DNA of 64,000 bases from the NCBI GenBank assembly GCA_004195045.1, contig SGBC01000003.1, forward strand, positions 248,001 to 312,000. Direction: 5' to 3'. Each line of letters starts with the position of its first letter. Position 1 is the stretch's first letter. Below, piece after piece: positions 8,657 to 17,202 of this stretch. The notes beneath the pieces were generated by a model. The model was not told the origin of the DNA and searched no databases. It worked only from the letters and a program-made list of their open reading frames with translations. The position numbers and the translations under genes are program-made. This DNA is from Candidatus Acididesulfobacter guangdongensis. GTDB taxonomy: Bacteria > SZUA-79 > Acidulodesulfobacterales > Acidulodesulfobacteraceae.

Positions 8657-9352
8657 TTGTATCCTGAACATAAAAAAATTTCAATTCAAAAAAATGCATT
8701 AGAAGCCAATGAAAATATTGCAAAATCTAATAAATCAAAATTTGAAGCAAGTAAAATATTTGTTGTGAATTTATTAAGCTCTCCAGGTTCAGGCAAGACA
8801 TCCATGATAGAACGCATTGTGCCATTTTTAAAAGATTCAAACGTTAGAGTTTGTGTTATAGAGGGTGACGTGGAAACAGATTTAGATAAAAAAAGAATAG
8901 ATGCGTTAGGCATTCCTTCTTACCAAATTGTAACAAAAGGCACATGCCATCTTGATGCTAAAATGATAGATAAAGCACTTGTAAGTTCAAATTTTGATTT
9001 AATTAATTCAGATATTTTATTTATAGAAAATGTTGGCAATTTGGTATGTCCGACTTCTTTTAATCTTGGCGAAGATTTTAAAATTGTAGTTTTGTCAATT
9101 ACGGAAGGAGACGATAAACCGTTAAAATACCCTGCAGCATTTTATAAATCTGATATTATGATTATTAATAAAATTGATTTATTAAATGTACTGGATTCCA
9201 ACATAAAAAAAATTAAAGAAAATGCATTGTCAATAAATAATAAACTGAAAATATTTGAAATCTCGTGTAAAACAAATGAAGGTATTCAAGAATTAGCCAA
9301 TTATTTTATGGAACAGATCGCCAATAAACATGAGAATAGATCAATATGCTAA
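8657..9352 (+). CDS. hypB: Hydrogenase nickel incorporation GTPase HypB
   Basis: HypB is a GTPase needed for nickel insertion into the hydrogenase. The start is TTG at 8657, with a GGAG ribosome site at 8644. The P-loop SSPGSGKTS is at about residue 42, the metal motif TKGTCHLDA at about 98 (Cys-His pair conserved in the family), IENVGNLVCP at about 125 and NKID at about 171. There is no His-rich N-terminal nickel store. Length (231) is normal. The last codons overlap the start of nfo. Confidence 0.95.
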   Translation: MYPEHKKISIQKNALEANENIAKSNKSKFEASKIFVVNLLSSPGSGKTSMIERIVPFLKDSNVRVCVIEGDVETDLDKKRIDALGIPSYQIVTKGTCHLDAKMIDKALVSSNFDLINSDILFIENVGNLVCPTSFNLGEDFKIVVLSITEGDDKPLKYPAAFYKSDIMIINKIDLLNVLDSNIKKIKENALSINNKLKIFEISCKTNEGIQELANYFMEQIANKHENRSIC

Positions 9353-10191
9353 TAGGTGCCCACGTTTCAATTGCAGGCGGTTTAGAAAATTCGTGTGTTC
9401 ACGCTGTGCAGACAGGTTCAAATGCTATTCAGATATTTACAAAAAATCAAGTAAGGTGGGATTTTAAAGATTTGAAGGAGGACGTTGCGGCAAATTTCAA
9501 AAATTGTATTAATAAACTGGAGATAACGCCTATATCCCATATATCGTATCTTATTAATTTAGGAAGTACAGATGAAAATGTAGAACGAAAGTCATATAAT
9601 CTTTTCATTGAAGAAATAAAGCGATGCCATATTCTCGGTATTAATCAGCTTATATTTCATCCCGGTTCTAACAAAAATTTAACCGAAGATGAAACAGTTA
9701 AAAAAATTTCTTTTAATTTAAAAAAAATAATAGAAGAAACAAATGCGTTATATGGCGGCGATGTATCGTTGACAATAGAAACAACGGCAGGGCAGGGTGC
9801 TGCAATCGGTTATAAATTGGAGCATATAAGGGATATGATTGGCATTATAGACAGCGATAGAATGAAAGTTTGTATAGATACATGTCATATATTTGCGGCA
9901 GGATACGATATAAGAAGCGAAGACGGCTATAATAATTTTATGGAAACATTCAGTAGATTGATTGGACTTAACAGGCTAAGCGCATTTCATCTGAATGATT
10001 CCATGAAAGATTTAAGTTCTAAAATTGACAGACATGCCGGTATCGGAAAAGGTTTTATAGGCACAGATACATTTAAATTTATTATAAACGATAAAAGGTT
10101 CGACAACACGCCTATGGTTGTTGAAACCCCAGGAAATGACAGTGAGCATAAACAAGATATAGATATTATAAAAAGCTTGAGAATATTATAG
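9346..10191 (+). CDS. nfo: Endonuclease IV (AP endonuclease)
   Basis: Endonuclease IV cuts DNA 5' to abasic sites in base excision repair, using three zinc ions. The 281-residue protein has the family's start MLIGAHVSIAGGLENS, the HPGSN block at about residue 104, TIETTAGQGAAIGY, VCIDTCHIFAAGYD, FHLNDS, DRHAGIGKGFIG and VETPGND, so the metal-binding His, Glu and Asp residues are all present. It overlaps the hypB stop by seven bases and is probably cotranslated with hypB. A DNA repair gene in a hydrogenase maturation operon is unusual company. Confidence 0.96.
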   Translation: MLIGAHVSIAGGLENSCVHAVQTGSNAIQIFTKNQVRWDFKDLKEDVAANFKNCINKLEITPISHISYLINLGSTDENVERKSYNLFIEEIKRCHILGINQLIFHPGSNKNLTEDETVKKISFNLKKIIEETNALYGGDVSLTIETTAGQGAAIGYKLEHIRDMIGIIDSDRMKVCIDTCHIFAAGYDIRSEDGYNNFMETFSRLIGLNRLSAFHLNDSMKDLSSKIDRHAGIGKGFIGTDTFKFIINDKRFDNTPMVVETPGNDSEHKQDIDIIKSLRIL

Positions 10192-10629
10192 AAAATATAA
10201 TAAAATAATAATATAATAATATAATAAAATTAAATAATTCGATTATATTGTGATTAAGTATTATATATCATATAATGTCATATAGCCCATATAACGAAGA
10301 TGGCTGTGATTTTAACAGATTTAATTTAAGCATTGTAAAATAAAAATATCTTAATAAAATTATAAATAATGATAAAATTATTGAGGCAATAAAATTAAAA
10401 TAGTCAATATATATTAGACAATATTTTTTAAATTTTTAAATTTTACAATATTAGTTAAATTTTACAATTGACATTCTATAAGAAATATATTTAAATATAT
10501 TAAATAGAGTAATATTGGCTGTGTTAAATTATTAGATGCAGTGCTGATATTTTTGAATATTAGGAACTTTATTGACTTCGTTCTTATAAATTAAATATAG
10601 ATTTTGGCACTATTGAAGTTAACACACTG
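10192..10629. other. Gene-free A+T-rich stretch before tRNA-Gly
   Basis: I see no credible coding region here. The first 60 bases are simple AT repeats (AATAATATAATA type). A possible promoter-like TTGACATTCTATAAG occurs around 10468, but nothing recognisable lies directly after it. Confidence 0.5.
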
Positions 10630-10658
10630 TTACAATGTTGTATTTGTTTATGTATAAT
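10630..10658 (+). promoter_or_regulatory. Sigma-70-type promoter of tRNA-Gly
   Basis: TTACAA (10630-10635) and TATAAT (10653-10658) are separated by exactly 17 bases, about 77 bases upstream of the tRNA. The good -10 box and spacing make this the likely promoter. Confidence 0.6.
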
Positions 10659-10734
10659 AGACCATGTAGATAGTTTGGTGTAGCCGTTAATATTATTGAT
10701 GTGTTTTTTTGCTGTTCAATTTACTTACCAATTT

Positions 10735-10809
10735 GCGGGAATAGCTCAGTGGTAGAGCATCACCTTGCCAAGGTGAGGGTCGCGGGTTCAAGTCCCGTTT
10801 CCCGCTCCA
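10735..10809 (+). tRNA. tRNA-Gly (anticodon GCC)
   Basis: Acceptor stem GCGGGAA pairs with TTCCCGC; the D-arm contains AGCTCAGTGGTAGAGC, the anticodon arm CACCT-TGCCAAG-GTG carries GCC at 10767-10769, and the T-arm GCGGGTTCAAGTCCCGT is canonical. The CCA end is encoded (10807-10809). All stems are complete, so this is a functional tRNA. Confidence 0.97.
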
Positions 10810-10981
10810 TTCAAAACAGCACTAAATAAGCGATTTAAGCCTTTCTTAGCAATATTCTATTCCTTGACATTCTTCTTAAAAATGGTAAAATAAGGTAAAA
10901 AATAGGAAATTATGACACAAAATCCTCCACACATACTGGTCTAACCCCCATATTGTTGGAGTAGATTAAGACACTTTTTTG

Positions 10982-11224
10982 TTATAATTTACCTTGTTTA
11001 TAAGTTATCATAAAACTAATGCTTTTGGAAAGATAATCGTAAATATTTTTTAAGAAAATCTTTCCGGCTTCTATCCTTTTTTTATTTAAATCGGATGGAC
11101 TTAAGGCTTTTGCAATTTCGTCGGCGTTGACGAAGGCGAGCCCTTTGTTTTTATTGAAAACATTAATAACAGTGGTCTTTTCGCTTCCGTTTGCCCCAGC
11201 TATTATAAATATATTTTTTTTTAT
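10982..11224 (-). pseudogene. Zeta-toxin-like P-loop protein, dead N-terminal fragment
   Basis: Reading leftward, an open frame of about 75 codons gives IKKNIFIIAGANGSEKTTVI, then FVNADEIAKALSPSDLNKKR and EAGKIFLKNIYDYLS. This is the N-terminal pattern of zeta-toxin/AAA-type small kinases. There is no ATG, GTG or TTG at the expected start (ATA instead), the Walker A glycine before Lys is replaced by Glu (GSEKT), and the frame ends before the rest of the kinase. It abuts the stop of the LysR gene. It is most likely a decayed remnant; the family call rests on the Walker A context and the NAD-I-A-LSP block. Confidence 0.7.
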
Positions 11225-12153
11225 GAAGTTATTGATTCCCCTTCCTTATTATAATTTTCAAACTCACGCATAGCTTTAAATTTCTCTACGAATTTTTCGG
11301 CGATTTCTATAAAAGCCTTTGCCGATAAAGAAAGGTTGTCTAAAGATTGTGCCGCTAACGCAATTTTTCTTTTTATTTCAGGTTTTATAGGAACGGAACA
11401 TATTCCGCTGTAATTAAGCGGGATTGCAAGATTGGGAATAACGGCGGCTCCGATACCTTCCCTGACCATTTCAATAATAGTGCCTATGTTGCGCGCTTCT
11501 ATATTTTTAATTTCATCCGTTTTCTTTGCAGAATTCATTAAATTAGATGTTACCAGCATTCCGCAGCTTGACCCTTTGAAAGTTAAAAGCGGTTCGCTTA
11601 CAAGTTCTTTTATACTTATGCTTTTTCTGCAGCATAACGGATGTTTTTCGTTAAAAACTGCGAATATTTTGTCTTCTAAGAGTTCAACTGATTCAAGTCC
11701 TTCTGCCGGAAGCACTACAAAACCTAAATCTACTGCGCCTTTTAACAGCCAATCCGTTACTTCCAAATCCGTTCCTTCAAACCATGAAACCTCAATTCCC
11801 GGATATTTGCGTTTGAATTCTTTTAAAATTCCGGGCAAAATTCTTATTGAAACACTTTGAAAACAGCCTATTTTAAGACTGCCGACCTGCAGATTTTTTA
11901 ATGCAGATATATCTTCTTTTAACCGGTCTATTCGGGTCAAGATATCCTTGGCATGATTATAAACTTTTTCGCCTGCTTCGGTAAGGGAAACGGTCTTTTT
12001 GTCGCTTTTAACCAATTTTATTTCAAGTTCGTTCTCAAGCGATGCTACGGAATGGCTCACGGCGGACTGCGTTATATAAAGAGCTTCTGCCGTTTTTGTG
12101 AAATTTTGTGATTCTACGAGAGTTTTTAAAACATTCAATTGAGTTAATGTCAT
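11221..12153 (-). CDS. LysR-family transcriptional regulator
   Basis: This is a 310-residue regulator with the LysR N-terminal winged helix-turn-helix (residues 1-60; FTKTAEALYITQSAVSHSV) and the periplasmic-binding-protein-like effector domain from about residue 90 (VGSLKIGCFQSVSIRILPGI, VDLGFVVLP, GIGAAVIPNLAI). Length and motifs are typical. It is divergent from the methyltransferase gene at 12396 across a 242-base gap, the usual arrangement when a LysR protein controls its neighbour. The effector is unknown. Confidence 0.93.
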   Translation of the reverse strand: MTLTQLNVLKTLVESQNFTKTAEALYITQSAVSHSVASLENELEIKLVKSDKKTVSLTEAGEKVYNHAKDILTRIDRLKEDISALKNLQVGSLKIGCFQSVSIRILPGILKEFKRKYPGIEVSWFEGTDLEVTDWLLKGAVDLGFVVLPAEGLESVELLEDKIFAVFNEKHPLCCRKSISIKELVSEPLLTFKGSSCGMLVTSNLMNSAKKTDEIKNIEARNIGTIIEMVREGIGAAVIPNLAIPLNYSGICSVPIKPEIKRKIALAAQSLDNLSLSAKAFIEIAEKFVEKFKAMREFENYNKEGESITS

Positions 12154-12395
12154 GAGTAAATAATCATTTTAATTATAAAAATTATTCATTTGATTCATTA
12201 TAATCCAAATTTTATAATATATTCAAGTCTATAGTTTTTATTTTGTTTCTAATTTTTATAATTATACGCTCCTATATTTTTTTTGTGGTTAAGTTCATAG
12301 TTAATTGATATTCAAGCAGATTAAGCGGTTATATATTTTATAGAGTTATAATAATTTCATTATTTCACTATTTAAATAAAATAGGAGGTATCAAA

Positions 12396-13187
12396 ATGAA
12401 AGATAATTGGAATGCAGAAGATTACGCAAAAAATTCTCAATGCCAGCTGCAATTAGGCGAAGAGCTTATTGAAAAACTTTCTTTAACAGGCAATGAATCA
12501 TTGCTTGATATAGGCTGCGGAGACGGAAAGATAACCGCAAAATTATCGAAAATTTTAAAAAATGGAGAAGTAGTCGGTATAGATGCATCAGAAAATTTAA
12601 TAAATTTTGCATCAAAAGAATTTCCAAACGATAAATTTCAAAATCTGACATTTTATCAAATAGATGCATGCGCTATTAACTTCTCTGAAAAATTCGATAT
12701 TGCTTTTTCCAACGCTTGTCTTCACTGGGTAAAAGACCATAGCGGCGTTCTTGGAAAAGTGCGTGCATGCCTTGAGCCGAAAGGCAGGATTTTATTCCAG
12801 ATGGGCGGACGCGGCAATGTAGGCGAAGTCTTAAATGCCGTAAAATTAGTCAGCAGCAAAGAAAATTGGAGCATGTATTTCGATAATTTCGTTACGCCGT
12901 ATTATTTTTACGATATAAAAGACTATGAGATATGGCTTTCGGAAAATCATTTTAAGCCTCTGCGTTTGGAACTGATTGAAAAAAATATTAAACATCCAAG
13001 CGAAGAAAGTTTTAAAGGCTGGTTAAGAACTACTTGGTTTCCTTTTACCGACCGCTTGCCGGAGGCGTTAAGGGAAACTTTTCTTGACGCAATATCGGAA
13101 ACTTATAAAATTAAGCATCCGGCAGACAAATCGGGCGGTATTAATGTAAAGATGGTTCGTTTGGAGGTTGAAGCGTATGCCGTATAA
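12396..13187 (+). CDS. SAM-dependent methyltransferase, trans-aconitate methyltransferase-like
   Basis: This is a 263-residue class I methyltransferase with a strong ribosome site (AGGAGG at 12383-12388). Motif I is LLDIGCGDGKITAKL (about residue 43), the acidic ribose-binding residue is in VVGIDASENLI, and FDIAFSNACLHWVKDH is characteristic of the Tam/BioC-like group. The C-terminal part WLRTTWFPFTDRLP resembles Tam proteins, which methylate trans-aconitate and related acids. The substrate here is not proven. It is probably controlled by the divergent LysR gene. Confidence 0.85.
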   Translation: MKDNWNAEDYAKNSQCQLQLGEELIEKLSLTGNESLLDIGCGDGKITAKLSKILKNGEVVGIDASENLINFASKEFPNDKFQNLTFYQIDACAINFSEKFDIAFSNACLHWVKDHSGVLGKVRACLEPKGRILFQMGGRGNVGEVLNAVKLVSSKENWSMYFDNFVTPYYFYDIKDYEIWLSENHFKPLRLELIEKNIKHPSEESFKGWLRTTWFPFTDRLPEALRETFLDAISETYKIKHPADKSGGINVKMVRLEVEAYAV

Positions 13188-13288
13188 ATTTTATATATTG
13201 GCATCAATGTGAATTCTTTTAAAATTGTAGTAAACATTATACCAGAAGGTACTTATGAATATTTTATTTATGCGTTCATTGTTTGTAA

Positions 13289-13386
13289 CGGCGTTTGTGC
13301 GAGTGGCAGGATGAAAGATATAAAGATGGATTTATAATTTTTGACAGGGACAAACGCCGGTGGTTCGATTCCCCTCACTCGCACCA
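13289..13386 (+). other. tRNA-Leu-like RNA locus, degenerate, overlapping a pseudoknot-forming inverted repeat
   Basis: Bases 13299-13386 (88 nt, the length of a tRNA-Leu) begin GCGAGTG and end CACTCGC-A-CCA, giving a perfect 7-bp acceptor stem, discriminator A and encoded CCA. A T-arm follows the pattern GGTGG-TTCGATT-CCCCT with one mismatched pair. The D-arm and anticodon arm are not canonical: the middle (13311-13345) is A+T-rich and no anticodon can be assigned. A 10-base segment CGGCGTTTGT (13289-13298) immediately 5' is the exact reverse complement of ACAAACGCCG (13350-13359) in the variable-arm region. It could be a tRNA pseudogene, a remodelled tRNA or a different structured RNA. Confidence 0.55.
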
Positions 13387-13618
13387 TTTTACAACGGTAA
13401 TTAGATCAGATATAAACAGATATTAAAAAACAGATATAGTTTCTTTGGTTTTAGTTAGCTTAGTTTCTCCTTTTTTTCCTGCTTTGCATATGTTTTTTTA
13501 CGAAAAGATATGGTTGAATTTTTCCAGAGATTGTTAATCAGAAGAATTAAGGATTATTTTTAGATTTCTGTTATTAGTATTTATAAAAAATAAAAACAGA
13601 AGTAAATAAACAGCTATA

Positions 13619-14167
13619 TTATTCGGACAGGTTTTCTTTCATAATCTTAATTTTTTTATTCAACATTTGTTTCATAAATTCAAGGTGTTTAATTTTATTG
13701 CCGATTCTTTTTTTCATCATTTGTACAAATTTCTTTCTTTGTTGCGGCGTTAAAACGTTAAAGAATTTTTGAAAAAAGTTTGCTTTAATTTCAACCATGT
13801 TTTTAACTTTATCTGTAATATTCGATATGAAAACGCTTTTGTTAAACGTGCCGGATTTTATTGCCGAAAGCAGCGGATTTTTGAAGTTTCCCATATTAGA
13901 CCTGAAAGATTTAAATTCTTGACGTTTAAAAAGTATAATTTGACGAACTTGATTTTTATTTAAATGCAATTGCTTTTTAAGCATAAAAACGTTAAACACT
14001 CCAATTCTCATCCGCATATTCATATTGTCGCGGCGCATAAATTTATGCCCCATAAAGTTATGTTTTCGCATACCTTGAAATGCGGAAGCATTAACAGCAA
14101 AATACGCTACCGTAAAAATAAATGCCGACAAAAATATAAACAGTAAAAAAAACTTAGACTTTTTCAT
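13619..14167 (-). CDS. Spy/CpxP-like periplasmic protein
   Basis: This 182-residue basic protein has an N-terminal signal peptide (hydrophobic residues about 6-25, then VNASAFQ). The mature part is helical and rich in Lys, Phe and Met, with the two family repeats recognisable as LHLNKNQVRQI (about residue 68) and LTPQQRKKF (about 140). Spy and CpxP proteins are periplasmic chaperones or stress sensors. It is the gene directly downstream of a histidine kinase/response regulator pair and has its own copy of the same promoter block, supporting a Cpx-like role. Confidence 0.85.
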   Translation of the reverse strand: MKKSKFFLLFIFLSAFIFTVAYFAVNASAFQGMRKHNFMGHKFMRRDNMNMRMRIGVFNVFMLKKQLHLNKNQVRQIILFKRQEFKSFRSNMGNFKNPLLSAIKSGTFNKSVFISNITDKVKNMVEIKANFFQKFFNVLTPQQRKKFVQMMKKRIGNKIKHLEFMKQMLNKKIKIMKENLSE

Positions 14168-14221
14168 TTTGATTTTCTCCTTTAAATAAATTAAAAGTTA
14201 AATAAAATTAAATTAAATTAA

Positions 14222-14330
14222 TAATTGAAGCGAACAATATTCAAAACCTGCTAAAATCATCCATAAAACGATTATATCCAATAAATGTAAATTTAAAATA
14301 AATATTTTGTAAATGATTTAAATTTTACCG
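14222..14330 (-). promoter_or_regulatory. 109-bp promoter block, copy 1 (upstream of Spy/CpxP-like gene)
   Basis: This block is about 90% identical without gaps (about 11 differences by my count) to 16474-16582, which lies upstream of the response regulator. On the minus strand it holds a -10 hexamer TATAAT (14271-14276), no good -35 hexamer, and upstream TTTAC repeats, including GTAAA motifs 22 bases apart on the plus strand. The pattern suits activation by an OmpR-class regulator. It ends 54 bases before the start codon. Confidence 0.75.
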
Positions 14331-14481
14331 TTGGCGGTTCGAATAAAAATATGCGCTTTATTCTATCCGGTTTCTCCAATTTTTTGGCATAGAAGTTTGC
14401 AGTTAATGAAAATTATTCCCTGATTCACGTTGTTGTTGATAAGTTAATAAAACCGGAAAATATCAGATATGTTATGAGATG

Positions 14482-15729
14482 TTATGAGCAAAGAATTTTA
14501 TTTAAATCGATTTTAAAAATATTTTTGCCTCCGGTATATTCGTATATAATTTTTAATCCGTGTTTTTCGATTATTTGTTTTGTTATATATAGACCGAGTC
14601 CGAAACCGTCTTTGTTTTTTGCGTTAATTTCTTTCGAAAAAGGTTCAAACATAACGTCTTCTGAAATAGGCGGCTTTGGTCCTTCGTTTATTATGCTTAA
14701 CACACCTTTTTTGATGCTTACCGTGACGGGAGATTTCCCATTGGTTTTGAATTTAACGGCGTTGTCTATTAAATTTTTTATGCCGATGCTTAACAGTTCG
14801 CAGTCCCCTTTAACCGTATAATCGGGATTATCGGAAACAATGTTTATAACACCGTCGTTTTTTACGAAAAGCAGTTCGTTTGCCCTGTTTATTATGCTGG
14901 TTAAACTGCAGGCAGTTGTATTTAAAATTTCATTTCCAGCAGCTATTTTTTCAGCTGCGAACAGTTCGTTTATAAGCATTTCAAGCCTGTTAAATATGTC
15001 AGAAAAAATTCTTTTTTTATTTTCATCTTCGTCTTTTAATAATTCGAGTGCAATCTTGCCTTTAGTAATAGGCGTTTTTAATTCGTGAGCTATATTTCTT
15101 ATAAACCAGATCCTGGTACTCATAGTTTTTTTCAGATTGTCTATAGTTTCTTTAAATTCTTTTGCCAAAAATCCTATTTCGTCCTTTCTTGAAGCATAGC
15201 TGCTTAAATTGACGTTTATATTTCCGTTTTTAAATTCTTCGATATTGTCCCTTAATTTTTTAAGAGGTCTTATAGAGCGGAATATGCTGATATACAAAAG
15301 AATAAGTATAACGTTTAAACCTACCCAAGCGGCTAATAAAATATTCTGCCTTTCGTTTATACCGGAAATCCTTTCTAATAAGAGATTGATTTTTTCGGTT
15401 TTCGACTTGAAGTATAAATACTTGTTTCCGTTAAAGCTTAATAAATTCAAAGTATAATCAAGACGGGGAGGATTTCTCTTTAATATAATTTTGCCGTTTT
15501 TTAAAATCTTATTGATATTTTTTTGATTTTTTATTAAATTAACGCCGAACACTTTAGCGTCTTTCAATTTATTTTTTTTAACGAGAAATACGGCTTTTCT
15601 TATAAATTTGAAAGTTTCGACACGGTTAATTATTTTATGCGCAAATAAATAAAAAAACAGCAATACCGCAAAAGACAGAATAAAAACTAAATTTATTTTA
15701 AACAATACGGAGTGTCTGTTAATTTTCAT
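14482..15729 (-). CDS. Two-component sensor histidine kinase (CpxA/ArsS-like)
   Basis: This is a 415-residue membrane sensor kinase: hydrophobic span 1 at about residues 9-27, a periplasmic domain of about 100 residues, span 2 at about 129-150, a HAMP region, then the phosphoacceptor block FIRNIAHELKTPI with His near 216. The N-box NLIDNAVKF (about 318), F-box MFEPF and G-box DGFGLGLYI follow, so the ATPase domain is complete. The start overlaps the end of the response-regulator gene by 11 bases. The stimulus is presumably envelope stress, inferred from the Spy/CpxP-like neighbour. Confidence 0.93.
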   Translation of the reverse strand: MKINRHSVLFKINLVFILSFAVLLFFYLFAHKIINRVETFKFIRKAVFLVKKNKLKDAKVFGVNLIKNQKNINKILKNGKIILKRNPPRLDYTLNLLSFNGNKYLYFKSKTEKINLLLERISGINERQNILLAAWVGLNVILILLYISIFRSIRPLKKLRDNIEEFKNGNINVNLSSYASRKDEIGFLAKEFKETIDNLKKTMSTRIWFIRNIAHELKTPITKGKIALELLKDEDENKKRIFSDIFNRLEMLINELFAAEKIAAGNEILNTTACSLTSIINRANELLFVKNDGVINIVSDNPDYTVKGDCELLSIGIKNLIDNAVKFKTNGKSPVTVSIKKGVLSIINEGPKPPISEDVMFEPFSKEINAKNKDGFGLGLYITKQIIEKHGLKIIYEYTGGKNIFKIDLNKILCS

Positions 15730-16417
15730 CGACGTAAAATTTATATCCGTAACCCCTTATAGACTTTATGTATTTAGGATTTCTCGGATCGTCCCCTATT
15801 TTTTTTCTTATTCTTCCTATCAAAACATCGACCGTCCTATCAATGCTTTCATAACTCATAGTTTTAATGTTTTCCAAGATATAGTCCCTTGTAATAACGT
15901 TTCCTTTGTTTTTATATAAAAGTAAAAAAAGTTCGTATTCCGCAGAGGTTAAATCTACGGCTTCCCCGTTTTTTTTAATAAGCATTTTGTTTTCTTCTAC
16001 TTCAAAACCGCCGTTTTTGTTACCAATACTATTGCCGGTGTAATTATCTCTGGTTTTCCTTCTCGATACGGCTCTGATACGCGCAACAAGTTCTCTTGGG
16101 TTATAAGGTTTTGCGACATAATCGTCTGCTCCTATTTCAAGTCCCGTCACTATGTCGGAATAATCGCCTCTTGCCGAAGAAATAATTATCGGAAGACTGT
16201 AACGCTGCGAAACCGATTTGCATACTTCTAATCCGTCAGCGTCGGGTAAGGTCAGGTCTAAAATTAAAAGGTCAAAACCGCCTGCGTTCTCCTTTAAAGC
16301 CATAAGCCCGCTTTCGGCCGTTTCAAAATTTACCAGCTCTATATTGAATTTATGAAGATATTCTTTTAAGAGTTCGGCAATTTCTTTGTCGTCTTCTATC
16401 ATTATAACTTTTGCCAT
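15719..16417 (-). CDS. OmpR-family response regulator (CpxR-like)
   Basis: This is a 232-residue regulator with a receiver domain (EDD acidic cluster at residues 8-10, phospho-acceptor Asp in LLILDLTLPDADG, Lys in VAKPYNPREL) and a C-terminal winged helix (TSAEYELFLLLYKNKGNVITR, then DVLIGRIRKKIGDD and IRGYGYKF). It is the first gene of a pair with the kinase. The 109-bp promoter block at 16474-16582 lies upstream, and the same block precedes the Spy/CpxP-like gene. This suggests it activates both, i.e. autoregulation. Confidence 0.94.
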   Translation of the reverse strand: MAKVIMIEDDKEIAELLKEYLHKFNIELVNFETAESGLMALKENAGGFDLLILDLTLPDADGLEVCKSVSQRYSLPIIISSARGDYSDIVTGLEIGADDYVAKPYNPRELVARIRAVSRRKTRDNYTGNSIGNKNGGFEVEENKMLIKKNGEAVDLTSAEYELFLLLYKNKGNVITRDYILENIKTMSYESIDRTVDVLIGRIRKKIGDDPRNPKYIKSIRGYGYKFYVDEN

Positions 16418-16473
16418 AAAATGTAATAGTAGTAATAATAGTTTATAAAAAATTAAAAATTGAATTCAATTAA

Positions 16474-16582
16474 TAATTAAAGCGAACAATATTTAAAACC
16501 TGCTATAATCATTTATAAAATGATTATATACTATAAATGTTAATTTAAAATAAATATTTGGTAAATGATTTAAATTTTACTG
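16474..16582 (-). promoter_or_regulatory. 109-bp promoter block, copy 2 (upstream of response regulator)
   Basis: This is the partner of 14222-14330, same orientation and same length. It ends 56 bases before the response-regulator start codon, almost the same distance as copy 1. The -10 box TATAAT and the GTAAATGATTTAAATTTTAC element (16561-16580) are preserved, while changes fall mostly between these elements. Confidence 0.75.
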
Positions 16583-16740
16583 ATTTAATTTTAATTTTTT
16601 ACTCTTGAATTTAATAAAAATATTATCGTTTATAAAACATTTAAGAAAAGAAATTAATGAAGCTAATAAAATAAAATTCATGCCTGTTGACAATAATATT
16701 GGAAAATTAATTAACGATTGCGTAATAAAAGGTTCAAAAC

Positions 16741-16944
16741 CTACCTAAAATGTTGAGCTTTTATTGAAGATAAGTCCTCTTTTAGTATTTTTTCAAGCTC
16801 AGCGAGCGATTCTTTTTAACTGCGGATAGATAATAATTCTTCGTCTGCTATTTTTTCTTTGCCGGCAAGCTTTTTATATCTGAGGGAAAGATAAAATGAA
16901 AATATAATTTCTGAAGTTAAAAATAATAATTCGGCAAACAACAT
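16741..16944 (-). CDS. Small membrane protein gene, possibly interrupted by an in-frame TAA
   Basis: A GGAG ribosome site lies five bases before an ATG at 16944. The reading gives 42 residues: a hydrophobic segment (MLFAELLFLTSEIIFSFYLS) and a charged segment, ending at TAA (16816-16818). In the same frame the reading continues for 24 more sense codons with coding-like, amphipathic content (KESLAELEKILKEDLSSIKA) up to TAG at 16741-16743. Either a 42-residue membrane protein is made, or a 67-residue protein has been truncated by a nonsense mutation. No family is recognised. Confidence 0.5.
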
Positions 16945-17202
16945 ATAGTCTCCGTTGATGTAAGGTTAAGAGATAATTATATCAAACGAATGTTGCGGGA
17001 TTATGACGGAAATGTTAAGGAATGATGAATGTTTGGTTAAAAAGAGTTTAAATTTATTTTTTTTTAAAATAAACTTTTGTATTTTTTTTAATATTTTATT
17101 GACAAATCTCCGTTTACCGTATAATATTTAAAATATCCTAAAAGCCTTATTATTTGACGTATTAAAAAAATAAACAAATTTAAATTAACAATCGGAGTTA
17201 TT

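Noticed and set aside
13289-13386. tmRNA (ssrA)
   Set aside because: The T-arm and CCA end fit loosely, but the G-rich 5' end, the tag-peptide reading frame and the usual ~350-nt length are missing.
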